40,195 bases of DNA from Clostridia bacterium. Its GTDB lineage: Bacteria > Bacillota > Clostridia > Oscillospirales > CAG-272. Below are positions 39,927-40,195 of this stretch, piece after piece. The stretch lies in the NCBI GenBank assembly GCA_017628755.1, contig JAGBYM010000008.1, positions 1-40,195 on the forward strand, read 5' to 3'. The translations under genes and the position numbers were made by a program. The stretch's first letter is position 1. Each line of letters opens with the position of its first letter. The notes beneath the pieces were generated by a model. It worked only from the letters and a program-made list of their open reading frames with translations. It made no database searches and was not told the DNA's origin.

Positions 39927-40195
39927 TTAAATGCAGGTGTAATAAACACGCGCGTATTTGCCCGATATTGCCTGGTCTATGCTTGCGGATGCGCCCGCTG
40001 TGCTAATAGTGTAGAAATGATAATTGCCGCTCTTGGTGCGCGTCCAGTATCCTCTCGCTGTTTCCGCATTGTTTTTGCTTATAAGCTCGGGGTACGCTGC
40101 GCCGAGCACCTTGTTCTTCGTTGCGAAAAGCTCGTACGCCTCACCCTCGGGATTAGCCATGTTATATCCGAGCTCTGTCATTGAGGGCAGGAAGA
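39927..40195 (-). CDS. C-terminal end of DUF6273-like tail protein, 5' part beyond window
   Basis: The frame is open to the window edge and ends A-R-V-Y-Y-T-C-I. The segment T-E-L-G-Y-N-M-A-N-P-E-G-E-A-Y-E-L-F, then Y-W-T-R-T-K-S-G-N-Y-H-F-Y-T and S-A-S-I-D-Q-A-I-S-G-K-Y-A-R-V resembles the end of the DUF6273 lectin-like domains of Clostridia phage tails. The frame continues upstream of the internal ATG at 40181 (F-L-P-S-M), so 40181 is not the real start. It may be the end of the same gene whose beginning is at 1445-1. Confidence 0.65.
   Translation of the reverse strand, partial: FLPSMTELGYNMANPEGEAYELFATKNKVLGAAYPELISKNNAETARGYWTRTKSGNYHFYTISTAGASASIDQAISGKYARVYYTCI

Noticed and set aside
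1-40195. Diversity-generating retroelement acting on the tail gene at the window ends
   Set aside because: No reverse transcriptase or template repeat is visible in the window; the lectin-like ending alone is not enough.
1-40195. tRNA genes, CRISPR arrays, insertion sequences
   Set aside because: No cloverleaf, regularly spaced repeats or transposase frames were seen on either strand.

Overview
The window looks like a nearly complete temperate, short-tailed (podovirus-like) phage genome of a low-to-mid GC Gram-positive host, most likely a gut member of the Clostridia (Bacillota). The evidence is strong AAGGAGG-type ribosome binding sites on almost every gene, Bacillota-type phage families (N4-gp56-type capsid, LL-H holin, G39P-like loader, DUF5664, DUF5681, Prp protease), and the absence of a tape measure, tail tube or sheath gene. 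Nearly everything is read on the minus strand. The repressor, a small membrane protein and the serine integrase are read on the plus strand.

In order of transcription of the minus strand: (a) 40195-24585 is a virion block with the end of a lectin-like/DUF6273-like tail protein, a micro-ORF, a 510-aa tail hub or nozzle candidate, two structural/ejection candidates, and a 3927-aa polyvalent protein with two zincin motifs, a DNA-methylase-like domain, an SNF2-like helicase and an LPD38-like C-terminal region. Two small ORFs with near-consensus ribosome binding sites sit out of frame inside its linkers. (b) 24584-21640 is the integration and immunity module: serine integrase, a membrane protein, a CI-like repressor and a Cro-like repressor facing each other across two consensus promoters and repeated ATTAGC-N5-GCTAAT operators. 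(c) 21628-12976 is one tightly coupled early operon: HTH initiator with candidate origin repeats inside the gene, G39P-like loader, MT-A70 methylase, Rad52-like annealing protein, Gam-like protein, HNH nuclease, SSB, many small zinc-binding or regulatory proteins, RusA resolvase, an XRE regulator, a 27-aa membrane peptide and a DUF5664 protein, ending at a terminator. (d) 12699-1 is the late operon: small terminase candidate, homing endonuclease, large terminase, portal, Prp-type protease, scaffold, major capsid, a head protein, tail fibre, two holin-like genes, a neck-domain/collagen fibre fusion and repeat-bearing tail proteins that run off the left edge.

The integrase lies in the middle with phage genes on both sides, and both window edges cut late tail genes of the same kind on the same strand. 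I therefore infer a circular or circularly permuted phage genome opened inside a tail-fibre gene, not an integrated prophage with host flanks. The most interesting points are the giant polyvalent protein with its two overprinted ORFs, the phage-encoded Prp protease paired with Prp-like cleavage motifs in capsid and scaffold, the clean lysis-lysogeny switch, and repeat clusters inside the initiator gene. No tRNA, CRISPR array, insertion sequence or recognisable endolysin was seen.
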